Part shown: piece after piece, positions 12,747 to 25,233 of the stretch
Layout of the letters: each line of letters opens with the position of its first letter
Position numbering within the stretch: position 1 is the first letter of the stretch
Assembly (NCBI RefSeq): GCF_011386835.1
Contig: NC_088792.1
Span: 111,820,421-111,884,420, forward strand
Length of the DNA stretch: 64,000 nt
Direction of reading: 5' to 3'
From: Chrysemys picta bellii
Lineage: Eukaryota; Chordata; Testudines; Emydidae
The notes under the pieces: generated by a model
Database searches by the model: none
Seen by the model: the letters and a program-made list of their open reading frames with translations, nothing else
What the model was told of the DNA's origin: nothing
Position numbers and translations under genes: made by a program

Positions 12747-12938
12747 TACACTTTTACCCCGATATAATGTGACCCGATATAACACAAATTCGGATATAAC
12801 ACGGTAAAGCAGTGCTCCGTGGAGGCGGGGCTGCGCACTCCGGTGGATCAAAGCAAGTTCGATATAACGCAGTTTCACCTATAACATGGTAAGATTTTTT
12901 GGCTCCCGAGGACAGTGTTATATCGAGGTAGAGGTGTA
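12747..12938 (-). mobile_element. Tc1/mariner-like MITE (190 bp), TA-flanked
   Basis: The element starts CACTTTTACCCCGATATAA after TA (12747-12748) and ends TTATATCGAGGTAGAGGTG before TA (12937-12938). The ends are inverted complements, and TA on both sides fits the Tc1/mariner target duplication. A second copy lies at 63312-63503 in the opposite orientation. Non-coding. Confidence 0.85.
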
Positions 12939-15900
12939 GTTAAGTTTAGGTGATCATGCCATCTTATTAGACTCCCTTTTTATTTTTTAGTTTATAATAT
13001 GTTTCCTTGACTGTTGTTTGTTCTGTCATTTTTTTAATTTCCAAAAAAATAACATGAGCATTAGTCAATCTACATGCTCAGCTGGAGCTTGTACTGCAAG
13101 AAAATAACTGGGCTTGCATTAGGATGTTCTGGTGGTACCACAGGACCCTAGCAAACAAGCAATAAGTAGTAATTCTGGGAGGCCTATCAGGCCTAAATAA
13201 GCAGGCTCATATGGTGACAGAGGTTGTTATGACTTTACACTCTACCAGTATTAGACCAAGTGTATAGGGAAGGATGACCAGTTCAGGGGTAAGTTTCCCC
13301 TAAAACTTCCCAATCTTATTTTGTGTTTTGAAGAAGCTTTTCCTCCAGGAGGATTCTGTAGAGGAGGAAAGAAGCAGTGGCTAGAGACGAAAGAGGACAT
13401 GATATACTTGTGACGAGTGTTCAAGTCTGCTGGCACCCCCTGGAGGAGGACCTCACAGTCAAGATGCACTTTGCTCTTCTAGTGCCACTAGGGAAAAGCC
13501 CTTCAGAGCTAGACAATAGTGTAGGAATTTTGAAGTTAAATCTGCACCAGGTTTTCAGTGTCTCATTTGGAAGAGCCTCCGTGAGCTGAGAGTAACTTGG
13601 GGGTATCCTAGCTGCACCTGACATAGTCCATTATCAGTGGAATTATGCTGAGCCTTAGAAAGGGGCTGGACTTCCTTCAAGCCTCTTGGAAAAGATGGGG
13701 GGTTACCGTCTTGAAACAGGACAGAGAGCTGTGCAAACATTAGAACTGTCTGGTTTTGTGTGTTTTAATATTGGAAGACCTACGTGAAGGGATTATAGTT
13801 GAACACTTTTTGGTTTCACCAGAAAACTATATGTAAATATGAGATCCTGAAGAGGGTTTTCTCTGCTTAACTTTGGACTGTCTCCAGCTGCACAGCCCGT
13901 AGCTTTGGCTATAGTGGCCCATAAATTTTTGTGGTGAGCCAGGCCTCCAGGGGAAGGTATGTCCAAAGTACATCTAAGACTTTTTACAATTTTATGATTT
14001 CCATGGCTTCTGACATTCTGACTATAATCAATCCTTGATTTCCCCCCTCCACCCACAGAATTTACTGTGTCAAAATTGTAGCTCTAGTCACAGGGTTTTG
14101 CACTCTGTTGACTTTCCATTGTGATAGCTGATATTTCTTGGTGCTATGAAAACATAAATCCAAAGTACTATGGAACAATTGAAAGGCAGATAGGTTTGGT
14201 TTTTTTTAATTAAATGATGATGAACATATGTCAGATCCCTTAGGTTTGGCTGACCCTGCTATTTAAAAAAAGAGAAAAGGGCAATTGGGGTTGCATATAG
14301 CACTTGACTCTGCTGGCCTATCAGGAGCTACTGTAATGAAAATAATTAATAGAAATAATAACAACAATATATGAGTAGGGAGACCCAAGATTAAGGATTT
14401 AAGGGGACCTATCTAATGGTAGGACATCATTGTGAAATAGAGAGGGTTGTAAAAAAGTAACGTTTATCGTTTAGTGGAAAGACATTGAGTTATACTTTCT
14501 CTTGCCTGAGATTTGCCCCATTTTTGTATCTGAGACAGTAATCCAAGGCAATAAACATCTCCTATAGAAGCAATAAACACAGAGGCATAGGCTGCAGTAT
14601 TCATATACTGAAGGACCCATTCATAGACACTCTAGGGTAGGCCACCTAGCATTATGGTTCTTCTTGAAGTAAAATGACATAAGATTATATATGGGGGTGG
14701 AGGGGATGTTCTTTTCATTTATTTCATTAGCCACTGGTATGGACAAAAAAAGGTGAAGAAATGAAGATGTAAGAATAGTGGTCCTCAGAAAAGAGTGGTG
14801 CACGGAATGGCAACTGTTCATAATATCAAGCCCTTGTTAGTCTCTGACAACAGTACCTTTGGCAATAAAAATAGTTCTGTTAGGGCCCTGCTATTTTAGC
14901 TTGGGGACAGATTTCCTTTGTTATGTCCCTCATGCGTTCAGCAGGCGGTAACAGTAGCAGATGAAATGAAGAATGAAGTAGTGCAGATTTGAAGGGACAG
15001 CTGATGAAAGGAAGCTAAAAGAAAAAAAAAAGATTTGTTTAGTCAGACGATTTTAAAGAGAGTCTTAGAGTGGTCTGGAGGAAGCTAAGGAAATACAATG
15101 GATGAGGGGAGATAAGAAACTGATCAAGAACAATTTTCGCTCCCAACCTAAACCATGTGTATTAGAATCTATTAATTTATATGGCTCTTGCCCTATTAAA
15201 ATTTGGATGTTCAAAGCTCTGCCACTGACATTGAGCAACTTGCACAGACCCTCTGTAAATCAATGTCATCCTCATCATCACTCCCATAACCGCATTGGGG
15301 CACCACCATTGATGAGCAATCAACCAGTTGTCTTCACCCCTGACGATTGTGTGTCAGTGCTTGAGGCTCCGCGAAGTCCATTCTTGTACACTCTTTTATA
15401 CATCAGCGTACCCTTTCATAAAATGTGTGTAACAATGTGAATTGCTTTGGGTTCATTGAACAAAAGTATGATGTATAAGTATTATATAGGTGTAAAGCGG
15501 TATTTATCATATTGTATAGAAAAGAAAATAACAGGAAGTTAAAAAGCAAAGAGCACTGTCACATATGAATAGAGAAAGGAAACATATTTCCCCTTTCAAC
15601 ATTCATTACCCTCCTTCTCATTTTCCAAACTTTAATATAAGTCATGGTAAAAGGCCATATCACAGAAATGGCAGGATTTTTGACCTATTAATTAGACATA
15701 TTAATTTTCCATTTGATCGCTAATACAGGTAAAATCCTTTCTACAGAGTGGGCCAAATTCTTGCTAATGTTTGCCTTAGGCAACCCATTATCAATAAGAT
15801 TGCATGTGGTGTCAATCAGCAGACTACTAATTTTATCCAGTAAAACCATTTTATTGAAAATACTTGATGGACATGTGGCTTACTTTGTTAGCTTTTGTTT

Positions 15901-17079
15901 TCTAAGGGGGGAAAAAACCCAACAGTGTAAATAACCTTTTCCTCCAGAGTCATAATTTGATTAATTTGAAATGTTGGCAACTCTCCTTTTTGCTGTTTAG
16001 GTTTACATATAAGACTAATTAAACCTCTTTTGTCCGGGAAAGGAAAGACTGTACCGGAATGCTCTTAAAAGGAAGAAAAGGGAAGCCTTTTATGATCAGA
16101 GGTGCTTCAGATCATTTGTTTGTTTTATAAGGGCTGAGGCAGTTAACTATGAACTGCACTGTTTAACCTAGGAAAGTGGAATTTGAGCCATAAATTTATG
16201 ACAGCAGCAAGCAATCCTGGAAGGAAATAAAATTGATATCCACTATGACTTGTAAAGTCTACTCCTTGATGGAACATTTTTCATTTTCTATTTATTCACC
16301 TGTAAGGAGTTCAGGAAAGCTGCTTTCCAAGTGCTCTGCGAGAGGGAAAACAGATTTGATATTTGAATGGAAAAAAATCTGAAAAGCAAAGTGCCTTGAA
16401 ATCAATCCTAATGTTTCATTTAAAAAATAACTTTTGGAGGGATAGTGTCCACAGTCATGTTATCTCACGTCAGTGAGCTTGGCCAGTGATGTGCAGTGGA
16501 TACTTAAATAGGTAATTTGAAGAAACTAAAATGAAAAGAGCTTGTATGCTGATGCCTTAATTTTTAAACAGTAAGCAGTACACACAGGCATTTGCCTGCC
16601 TGATGGTTTCGGAGAAGTGGGAGAACAATGTCCCGTAACTTAACTAGGATTGCCCAATCTTATCATTCTGTGGACCACTGCATAAGAGAGAGATTCTCTC
16701 ATGACCCACTTTCCCTCCCTATATTTCAGTGCCCCACTACTTGGCTCTCAAAATACTTAATTCTGCAGATTATCTAGGAAGGACTCATAGGCCACTGGTC
16801 CCTAGACCCACTTTGCAAAAATCACTGCCTTAGGGCCTGTTCCGCTGCCTATTAAAGTGAGAGGGAAAGCAGGTTGATTTTAAACTGTTGACTGTAATGG
16901 CAGTTGAATCAGGCCCTAAAAGAACAGGAATCAGATATTGAACAGAGGTCTTTGATACACTAATATTTCATTCAGTAAAACTTGCATAAATGCTCACGCA
17001 AACCAAATGATTTTTGGTGAAAAAAAATCAAAATAAACATTATTACAAAAACATCCTTTGCTAGTTCCTCTCTGTTGTG

Positions 17080-17169
17080 GACCAGATTCTGCTACTCAAC
17101 CACAATGAGCAATCCCTTACCTTACTCCATAAAAAGTCCCATTGATACTAAGGACAGCAGAATCTGGTC
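17080..17169. repeat. Small hairpin repeat, 90 bp
   Basis: The ends GACCAGATTCTGCT (17080-17093) and AGCAGAATCTGGTC (17156-17169) are perfect 14-bp inverted complements; the interior includes AAAAAGTCCCATTGAT. Non-coding. Confidence 0.8.
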
Positions 17170-17197
17170 TTATATTGAAAATTCTTTCTCTGTTAGA

Positions 17198-17383
17198 GTA
17201 TCAGAGGGGTAGCTGCGTTAGTCTGGATCTGTAAAAAGCAACAGAGGGTCCTGTGGCACCTCTAAGACTAACAGATGTATTGGAGCATAAGCTGCGTCTG
17301 ACGAAGTGGGCATTCACCCACGAAAGCTTATGCTTCAATACATCAGTTAGTCTTAAAGGTGCCACAGGACCCTCTGTTGCTTT
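17198..17383. mobile_element. Penelope-like element tail forming a palindrome, with target duplication
   Basis: A 186-bp insertion flanked by TCTCTGTTAGA at 17187-17197 and 17384-17394 (the match extends to 13 bp with the adjacent T's). Inside, 17234-17293 and 17325-17384 are inverted complements over 60 bp with three differences, and the centre holds GTGGGCATTCACCCAC. The right arm (AAGCTTATGCTTCAATACAT, then AGTCTTAAAGGTGCCACAGG) matches the 3' tail of the Penelope-like element at 25515-25604 (AAGCTTATGCTCAAATAAAT, GTCTCTAAGGTGCCACAAGT). So it is two inverted copies of a Penelope 3' tail inserted as one unit. Confidence 0.8.
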
Positions 17384-17565
17384 TCTCTGTTAGAAATATC
17401 CTCCCAGCTACTTCCTTCAAATTCCCTATTAGCCATTTTTTCTGTTGGAAAATAATTAAGAATTTGAGAATTGCCTGTGTTTCAAGCTGCATGTTGGAAC
17501 ATTGAGAGGCTGAGGCACTAAAAATAATGCTTGTTGAAATACTAAACTCTGTACTGTAGGGAGCA

Positions 17566-17640
17566 ATCTTGTTCTGACTGGGGGATGGACTAGATAATAT
17601 AAAGAGGTTTTCTTCATTTCTGGGTTCTCATATTCTGTGA
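17566..17640 (+). mobile_element. Degraded CR1 3' tail (weak)
   Basis: GACTGGGGGATGGACTAGATAA and GGGTTCTCATATTCTGTGAT recall the CR1 3' end (GGACTAGATGACC..TTCTATGA), with a small number of matching positions. A weak call. Confidence 0.4.
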
Positions 17641-19969
17641 TATTAGCATACCATAGTGTCATGCTTTCAACTCTTGCAGAAGGATCAGAGTCACAAACTT
17701 TAGAATTTTCAAACACCTTGTTTTTGAAAGCCTTAATCCAGATCTATTGTCTGGTTGTACTGCTATTCCTTATCATCCTGGTTATTTAATAGTTGCAGCA
17801 TCCTTTTCCCTTGTGTTCTCAGAGACTGCTTCTAACCACATTGTGGGGTGCACAGATATTAGATTGAGACTCCACTAATGAATAATTAGAACTTGGATTT
17901 AAGCAAAAAAGGATCATGTAAAGAAAACATTGAGATTCTTCTGTGTCTGTGTGTGTGAGTTATTTTCTTTAGTTAGCACCTTATTGATTTTGCTTTTCCC
18001 TTTCAAATAAACTTGTAGGTTGGCCTTTCCGTTAGTTTTTTTTCTTCAGTCTCTGTTTTTTAAAGCTTATGTTTCATGAACTTGAGGAAGCTATTTAATG
18101 TCAGTAGCAGGAACAATGTGATAGATTCAAGTTTGATTTTATTTTTAAATTAAAAGAAAGGAGAAAGGATTATCCATTACTTTTAAAGCTTTGGTTACGT
18201 TGCTTTTCGATTCCCCTGGTATATTCTGTATCCATAAACTGCACTTTATAATCTTGCTAAACCTACATGTACTTTAGAGGGGCTATAAATATTTCCCTGT
18301 CTAACTTTGGGTTCTTGCCATGGAAATAACCAAACAACAGCTTCGCCCTATTAGATATCTGTTAGTTCTCTTGGCTGATGATACTCTTTTAAAAGTATTT
18401 GCCCTCTTTGGTGGATAACAGAAAGCCATTTTAAAGCTGAAATTTAATTATTAATTGTTCCAGAATTTGTTTTTACAGTTTTAAAGCACTAATTGCAAAA
18501 TTCTGATTTGTGATTGATATCATGGAACCTAAGTAAGCCAGTGGTGGCCTTAATGTTGGTCAAACATGCCAGTCCATACAGTGCTAGCTGTAAGTTCTGT
18601 AGAGATAAATATTTGCTTTGTGCTAAACTTGATAAAGTAACTAGGCCACTGCTGAAAACCTTGGCAGGTTTTGGAGCTTAATTTCATTGAATAGTTTCCA
18701 CTGAATCATTTTTCTTAATCTAATTATACTATTGCATTGGCACAAAATCTACATATATATATGTACAGACAGAGGGGAAAAGAAAGAAAGTATTGCCAAG
18801 TTATCCCTTCTCCTATTCACACAAAAATAAACATATACTTAATAAGAAAGGCCCCATTAGAGCTGCCAGGTATATTAAGAAATCTGTTGGCTCTTCCCAT
18901 TTGATCTGAATCCTCTGTCTGTTTGCCTCCACCATAGTTTATTATATAAATGGCATTCCCTGTCTTTATTTAGCTGTTTTCCAGTTTTAACAAATATTTT
19001 GGAGCACATTTTCCATTTTTACAGCATTGCTTAAACAAAGAATCTGCAAAAGATGTTATATTTCAACTATTACATTAGCTATGTATATGTAGATCTATTT
19101 TCTATCCATACTGAAAGTCAGCTGGCACTGGAACTATTTGCTGAATTTATAAATGAAAAATACTTTTGATTCAGCAGGTATTTTAAGAATAAGATTGTCA
19201 ATCATCCCAGGCATGAATCAGACCCACTTTCATAACAACTATACTCTAGAGGTCAAATTCTGGAGCTACATATTCAGTTGCTGATTAAGAGTGTTTCCCA
19301 CTTATGGACGCTGGATCTGTATCTTTCCTTAATATGTTATTTCAGCTATTTCCACTGTGCGAATTCCACAGTAGCTGGCATGGTCCAGTTTGGCTCCACA
19401 GCCACAAAAGACAATGCATATTTCCCTCCACCCTCTTCCCCCACTGCCCCCAGCATCTTCATAACAGACATGAGGACAACCAACCCCTTGCTCTGATTCT
19501 TCCCAGCCCAACTACCATATGTGTCCCATCCTGCTAAGGCTGATATCAGCAGAGTCACTGAGCCTTTCTAACATTCAGATGAGGGCCAGATTCCTTCTGA
19601 GCTGCTGGCATTGGGAGAGAGAGTACATGAGAAGGGTCACCATGGCCTGAGAAGAAGTCCAGCTGGCTGGCATCTCTAAAATGAAGCCATCATCTAAGAA
19701 GCATAGTTTGGACCCATCAGTCCGTTGCACCATCATTGGATAGCTGGGGAGAAGAGAGGAGAGAGGAAGAGAGCTACTCACTCAAGCTATCAACTTTTCA
19801 CCCTCCAATCCACCCACTGCCACAAAAAAAAATCCCTCCCTCCTCCCCTCCCCCCATTAGGAACCCTGATCTCATCTTGTCGTGTATATTGGAGCCTTAC
19901 AGATCTTATTGCATCTCTAGGGTGGGGTAGGTAGGAGGAGAGAGACAACTTGGATTAACGTAAGGCAGC

Positions 19970-20213
19970 TTTAAGAGTGGGGGAGTGGGAGATTGGCAGA
20001 GGCCCTGGAGGTTTTTCGCCTTCCTCCGCAGCATGGGGCAGGGGTCACAAGCTGGAGGATTCTCTGCGCCTTGAAGTCCTTAAATCACAGGATTTGGGGA
20101 CTTCAACAGCTGAGTCAAGGGAAAGAGGGTGGGTCAACTTTTGTGGCCTGCATCATGCGGGAGATCAGACTAGATGATCATACTGGTCCCTTCTGACCTT
20201 AAAGTCTATGAGT
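19970..20213 (+). mobile_element. CR1 LINE, 5'-truncated 3' end
   Basis: CCCTGGAGGTTTTTCGCCTT, GTCACAAGCTGGAGGATTCT, AGATCAGACTAGATGATCAT and CCCTTCTGACCTTAAAGTCT follow the CR1 3' untranslated region in order, ending with the short octamer tail TCTATGAGTCTA. Sense to the gene. The short open frames over it are not genes. Confidence 0.88.
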
Positions 20214-21903
20214 CTACATGACTTCCTGTACCTCAGCCCAAGGCACTCAGCACCTCGTGCTTGTGGAGCAGCTTCAGTTCACTTCTGCCCTCCTCCCCCA
20301 AACCCCACCACCACCACTTTCACACTGAGCCTGCCATCCCCAGGATCAATTGGGCTGTTATGTAGATACTTTACTAGCCTCTCTGGGACTAACTGAGAAG
20401 CCAAAAGACCCATGTAGAGGACATGGAGACCATGTGCCCATGCTCACTCTTAAGTGTCCACTCAGCAGTGAGTTTAATTTCCTTGTTTATTGTCCTCATT
20501 TTGGTTACACATAATCAAAAGTGCTTGTTCTAGAAAAATAGGCTGATTTCCTACAAAATGTGCAACTTTGAAAAGATTAACTGCATACGTGTTAATGGCC
20601 AATTGTAAACCATAAAGCCAAGAGTGCCATAGGAATGCTCCATGTGTAGATCATTTGAAACATGTAATACTTTGAAACAATACACAAATGTCTGAGTTGC
20701 TCGTTATTTGGTGGCCAGAGGCTATGCTGCAAATGGGTCCATAGGTTCACAACCTGATTTGGGGCAGGCAGTGGTAAGATGGGCTCCCAACCAGTTATCT
20801 GATTTTGAATATCCTGCCCTGAAATCATGGAAGCAGTAACACATAAGAAGACATACTGGGTTTTTTTAATCCCAAAAGTGCGGTCAGTGCTTGTAAAAGA
20901 TGCCAGATGACTAGCACTGGAAATTGAAGTATTCTGTGTGTACACATGAGAGGAAGAGCAAGAGCAGAAGAAACCTAAGAACGTCATATGACCCCACTAG
21001 TATTCCTGAACTCTGGCTTGAAGGACCCACCACTAAGGGGGAGTGGGTGTGTAAATCTCACTCAGGCCCATCCTGGCCTTGGCCTCGTTCCTGAGACTGC
21101 CAATAAGGGTGCTGATTGTACTGGTGGTTTTGGAGATGTGACTGCCTGTCCACTAGGAACTGGACTAAGATCATGAACTCATAGACAGCCATATAGCTGT
21201 CATGTGATAATGATTGTTACTTTTTTTAACCTGGGATCTATTATAGCAAGTGACATAGAAGTGAAAGTTGCTCCCTATCCTATTACTGTGATTCTTGAAA
21301 CATTCTAATCCTCCAGATGTGCGGCTATTACGTACAACTTTCCTGCACATTGTATATGTGTTGTGAGATGTGAGACCAAAGGCCAAGTTCGTATAACCAT
21401 ATGAGAAGCATAGATGTCTTGTATGACTACACTTCGATGTGTGTCCCTGCTTCAAACACATGTTTAAATTAGGGCTGTCAAGCAATTAAAAAAAATTAAT
21501 CGTGATTAATTGTGCGATTAAAATAATTAATCATAATTACTCGTGTGATTAATCGTGCTGTTAAACAATAATAGAATACCATTTATTTAAATATTTTGGA
21601 TGTTTTCCACATTTTCAAATAGATTGATTTCAATTTCAACACAGAATACAAAGTGTACAGTGCTCACTTTATATTTATTTTTATTACAAATATTTGCACT
21701 GTAAAAAAAAAAAAAGAAATAGTATTTGTCCATTCACTTAATACAAGTACTGTAGTTCAATCTCTTTATCATGAAAGTTGAACTTACAAATGTTGAATTA
21801 TGCACAAAAATATCTGCATTCAAATATAAAACAGTCAAACTGTAGAGCCTACAAGTCCACTCAGTCCTACTTCTTGTTCAGCCAATAGCTCAGACAAACA
21901 AGT

Positions 21904-22010
21904 TTGTTTACATGTGCAGGAGATGATGCTGCCCGCTTCTTGTTTACAGTGTCACCTGAAAGTGAGAACAGACATTCTCATGCTACTCTTGTACTCGGTG
22001 TTGCAAGATA
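21904..22010 (-). pseudogene. hAT transposase C-terminal (hATC) remnant, left arm
   Basis: Read on the minus strand, the segment gives ECLFSLSGDTVNKKRAASSP and then AHVNK, matching the hATC dimerisation motif (FS..GDIVNKKR...SP.NV.KL). A stop immediately precedes it. It is the natural continuation of the transposase piece at 23389-23700, now separated by the CR1 insertion. Confidence 0.75.
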
Positions 22011-22041
22011 TTTATGTGCCAGATACACTAAAGATTCATAT

Positions 22042-23275
22042 GAATTCTTTGAAGGGGTCAACAAACATGTGGACAAGGGGGATCCAGTGGACATTGTGTA
22101 CTTAGATTTCCAGAAAGCCTTTGACAAGGTCCCTCACCAAAGGCTCTTATGTAAATTAAACTGCCATGGGATAAAAGGGAAGGTCCTTTCATGGATTGAG
22201 AACTGGTTAAAAGACAGGGAACAAAGGGTAGGAATTAATGGTAAATTCTCAGAGTGGAGAGGGGTAACTAGTGGTGTTCCCCAAGGAGCAGTCCTCGGAC
22301 CAATCCTATTCAACTTATTCATAAATGATCTGGAGAAAGGGGTAAACAGTGAGGTGGCAAAGTTTGCAGATGATACTAAACTGCTAAAGATAGTTAAGAC
22401 CAAAGCAGACTGTGAAGAACTTCAAAAAGATCTCACAAAACTAAGTGATTGGGCAACAAAATGGCCAATGAAATTTAATGTGGATAAATGTAAAGTAATG
22501 CACATTGGAAAAAATAACCCCAACTATACATACAATATGATGGGGGCTAATTTAGCTACAGCAAGTCAGGAAAAAGATCTTGGAGGCATCGTGGATAGAT
22601 CTCTGAAAATGTCCACGCAGTGTGCAGAGGCGGTCAAAAAAGCAAACAGGATGTTAGGAATCATTAAAAAGGGGATAGAGAATAAGACTGAGAATATATT
22701 ATTGCCCTTATATAAATCGATGGTATGCTCTCATCTCAAATACTGCGTACAGATGTGGTCTCCTCATCTCAAAAAAGATATACTGACACTAGAAAAGGTT
22801 CAGAAAAAGGCAAATAAAATGATTAAGGGTTTGGAACGGGTCCCATATGAGGAGAGATTAAAGAGGCTAGGACTCTTCAGCTTGGAAAAGAGGTGACTGA
22901 GGTATATAAAATATGATAGAGGTATATAAAATCATGAGTGATGTGGAGAAAGTGGATAAGGAAAAGTTATTTACTTATTCCCATAATACAAGAACTAGGG
23001 GTCATCAAATGAAATTAATAGGCAGCAAGTTTAAAACTAATAAAAGGAAGTTCTTCTTCACGCAGCGCACAGTCAACTTGTGGAACTCCTTGCCTGAGGA
23101 GGTTGTGAAGGCTAGGACTATAACAGAGTTTAAAAGAGAACTGGATAAATTCATGGTGGTTAAGTCCATTAATGGCTATGAGACAGGACGGGTAAGGAAT
23201 GGTGTCCCTAGCCTCTGTCTGTCAGAGGGTGGAGATGGATGGCAGGAGAGAGATCACTTGATCATTGCCTGTTAG
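22042..23275 (+). pseudogene. CR1 reverse transcriptase remnant
   Basis: A frame from 22042 to 22896 encodes RT with YLDFQKAFDKVPH (motif A), SGVPQGAVLGPILFNLFIND (motif B) and an intact FADDTKL (motif C). A second frame, 22913-23275, continues with [19 protein letters not shown] and [20 protein letters not shown], the usual C-terminus. They are split by a TGA at about 22894-22896 and an extra copy of GAGGTATATAAAAT in between. Endonuclease and ORF1 are absent through 5' truncation. The first 46 or so codons of the longer open frame (from 21904) are hAT sequence read on the wrong strand, so its Met is not a real start. Confidence 0.88.
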
Positions 23276-23388
23276 GTTCACTCCCTCTGGGGCACCTGGC
23301 ATTGGCCACTGTCGGTAGACAGGATACTGGGCTAGATGGACCTTTGGTCTGATCCAGTACGGCCATTCTTATGTTCTTATGTTCTTAT
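22042..23388 (+). mobile_element. CR1 LINE, 5'-truncated, inserted in the hAT element
   Basis: The CR1 starts at about 22042 (GAATTCTTTGAAGGGGTCAA) and ends in the tail ATTCTTATGTTCTTATGTTCTT. The hAT sequence CATATG stops before it and resumes with ATGTCCCT after it; ATATG at both junctions may be a 5-bp duplication. It contains reverse transcriptase from motif A to the C-terminus plus the 3' untranslated region with GGGCTAGATGGACCTTTGGT. Confidence 0.9.
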
Positions 23389-23700
23389 ATGTCCCTGCAT
23401 GTTCATTTTCATCATCTGAGTCAGATGCCACCAGCAAAAAGTTGATTTTCTTTTTTAGTGGTTCGGATTCTGTAGTTTCTGCATCAGAGTGTTGCTCTTT
23501 TAAGACTTCTGAAAGCATGATCCACACCTCATCCCTCTCAGATTTTAGAAGGCGCTTCAGATTCTTAAACCTTGGGTCGAGTGCAGTAGCTGTCTTTAGA
23601 ACTCTCACATTAGTACCTTCTTTGCGTTTTGTCAAATCTGCAGTGAAACTGTTCTTAAAACGAACAACATGCTGGGTCATCATCCGAGACTACTATAACA
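23389..23700 (-). pseudogene. hAT transposase remnant (middle part)
   Basis: On the minus strand the frame reads MMTQHVVRFKNSFTADLTKR, then TATALDPRFKNLKRLLKSER and DEVW. The pattern T..ALDPRFK.L precedes the hATC domain in hAT/ZBED transposases. It carries an acidic end (DSDDENEH) and is cut by the CR1 insertion at its 3' side. The N-terminal BED and catalytic parts are missing, so this is a nonfunctional remnant. Confidence 0.82.
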
Positions 23701-23901
23701 TGAAACATATGGCAAAAGGTGGGTAAGACACAGAGCAGGAGACATACAATTCTTCCCCAAGGAGTTCAGTCACAAATTTAATTAACATGTTATTTTTTTA
23801 ACGAGCGTCATCAGCATGGAAGCATGTCCTTTGGAATAGTGGCCAAAGCATGAAGGGGCATATGACTGTTTCGCATATCTGGCATGTAAATACCTTGCAA
23901 T

Positions 23902-24036
23902 GCCGGCTACAAAAGTGCCATTGGAACACCTGTTCTCAATTTCAGGTGACATCGTAAATAAGAAGCAGATAGCATGATCTCCCGTAAACGTAAACAAATT
24001 TGCTTGTCTTAGTGATTGGCTCAATGAGTGGACTTG
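23902..24036 (+). pseudogene. hATC remnant in the right arm (inverted duplicate)
   Basis: On the + strand it reads ATKVPLEHLFSISGDIVNKK and, after a TGA, SPVNVNKFACLSDWLNE, the hATC motif. It is an inverted copy of the left-arm remnant at 21904-22010 and points away from the transposase piece at 23389-23700. The 80-codon open frame on the opposite strand is its shadow. Confidence 0.75.
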
Positions 24037-24168
24037 TAGGCTCTAAAGTTTTACATTGTTTTGTTTTTGAGTGCAGTTATGTAACAAACAAAATCTACAT
24101 TTGTAAGTTACACAATAAAGAGATTGCACTGCAGTACTTGTATGCAGTTAATTGAAAAATACTATTTT

Positions 24169-25233
24169 GCCAACATTTTTATGGATGACTTAGCACAACG
24201 CTTCCTTAGCTCTTGTTCCCTAACGCCCCTACTCTACTTCCGCTACATTGATGACATCTTCATCATCTGGACCCATGAAAACGAAGCCCTTGAGGAACTC
24301 CACCATGATTTCAATAATTTCCATCCCACCATCAACCTCAGCCTAGATCAATCCACACAAGCGGTCCATTTCCTGGACACTACTGTGCTAATAAGCGATG
24401 GTCACATAAATACCATCCTATACCGGAAACCTACTGACCGCTATACTTACTTACATGCCTCCAGCTTCCATCCAGGACACACCACACGATCCATTGTCTA
24501 CAGCCAAGCTGTAAGATACAACCGCATTTGCTCCAATCCCTCAGACAGAGACAAGCACCTACAAGATCTCTATCAAGCATTCTTAAAACTACAATACCCA
24601 CCTGCTGAAGTAAAAAAACAGATTGACAGAGCCAGACGAGTACCCAGAAGCCACCTCCTACAAGACAGGCCCAACAAAGAAAATAACAGAACACCACCAG
24701 CTGTCACCTTCAGCCCCCAACTAAAACCTCTCCAGCGCATCATCAAAGATCTACAACCTATCCTGAAAGATGATCCCTCACTCTCACAGATCTTGGGAGA
24801 CAGACCTGTCCTCGCTTACAGACAACCCCCCAACCTGAAGCAAATACTCACCAGCAACCACACACCACTGAACAAAAACACTGACCCAGGAACCTATCCT
24901 TGCAACAAAGCCCGATGCCAACTCTGTCCACATATCTATTCAAGTGACATCATCATAGGACCTAATCACATCAGCCATGCCATCAGGGGCTTATTCACCT
25001 GCACATCTACCAATGTGATGTATGCCATCATGTGCCAGCAATGCCCCTCTGCTATGTACATTGGCCAAACTGGACAGTCTCTACACAAAAGAATTAATGG
25101 ACACAAATCTGATATCAGGAATCATAACATTCAAAAACCAGTAGGAGAACACTTTAGTCTGTCTGGTCACTCAATGACAGACCTGCGGGTGGCAATTTTA
25201 CAACAGAAAAGCTTCAAAAACAGACTCCAATGA
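24169..25233 (+). pseudogene. Penelope-like RT plus GIY-YIG endonuclease, nearly intact frame
   Basis: The open frame runs 24124-25233; element sequence begins at its residue 16. It shows the RT catalytic YIDD (residues 41-44 in FRYIDDIFIIW), the thumb region with VHFLDTTVLI and ILYRKPTDRYTYLHASSFHP, then a linker with Cys residues (PCNKARCQLC, about 259-268) and a GIY-YIG nuclease (about 296-365) with VMYAI, MYIGQTGQSL and the following R.NGHKSDIR. The frame ends at TGA 25231-25233; the downstream sequence in the same frame continues ETAELELICKLDTINLDLNR, so the stop probably arose inside the original reading frame. Fingers and motifs A/B are missing. RT plus GIY-YIG defines Penelope-like elements. 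Confidence 0.9.

Noticed and set aside
20592..20987. 131-codon open frame on the minus strand
   Set aside because: No family resemblance and no exon-like signals around it.
23782..24024. 80-codon open frame on the minus strand
   Set aside because: It is the shadow of the hATC remnant that reads correctly on the + strand.
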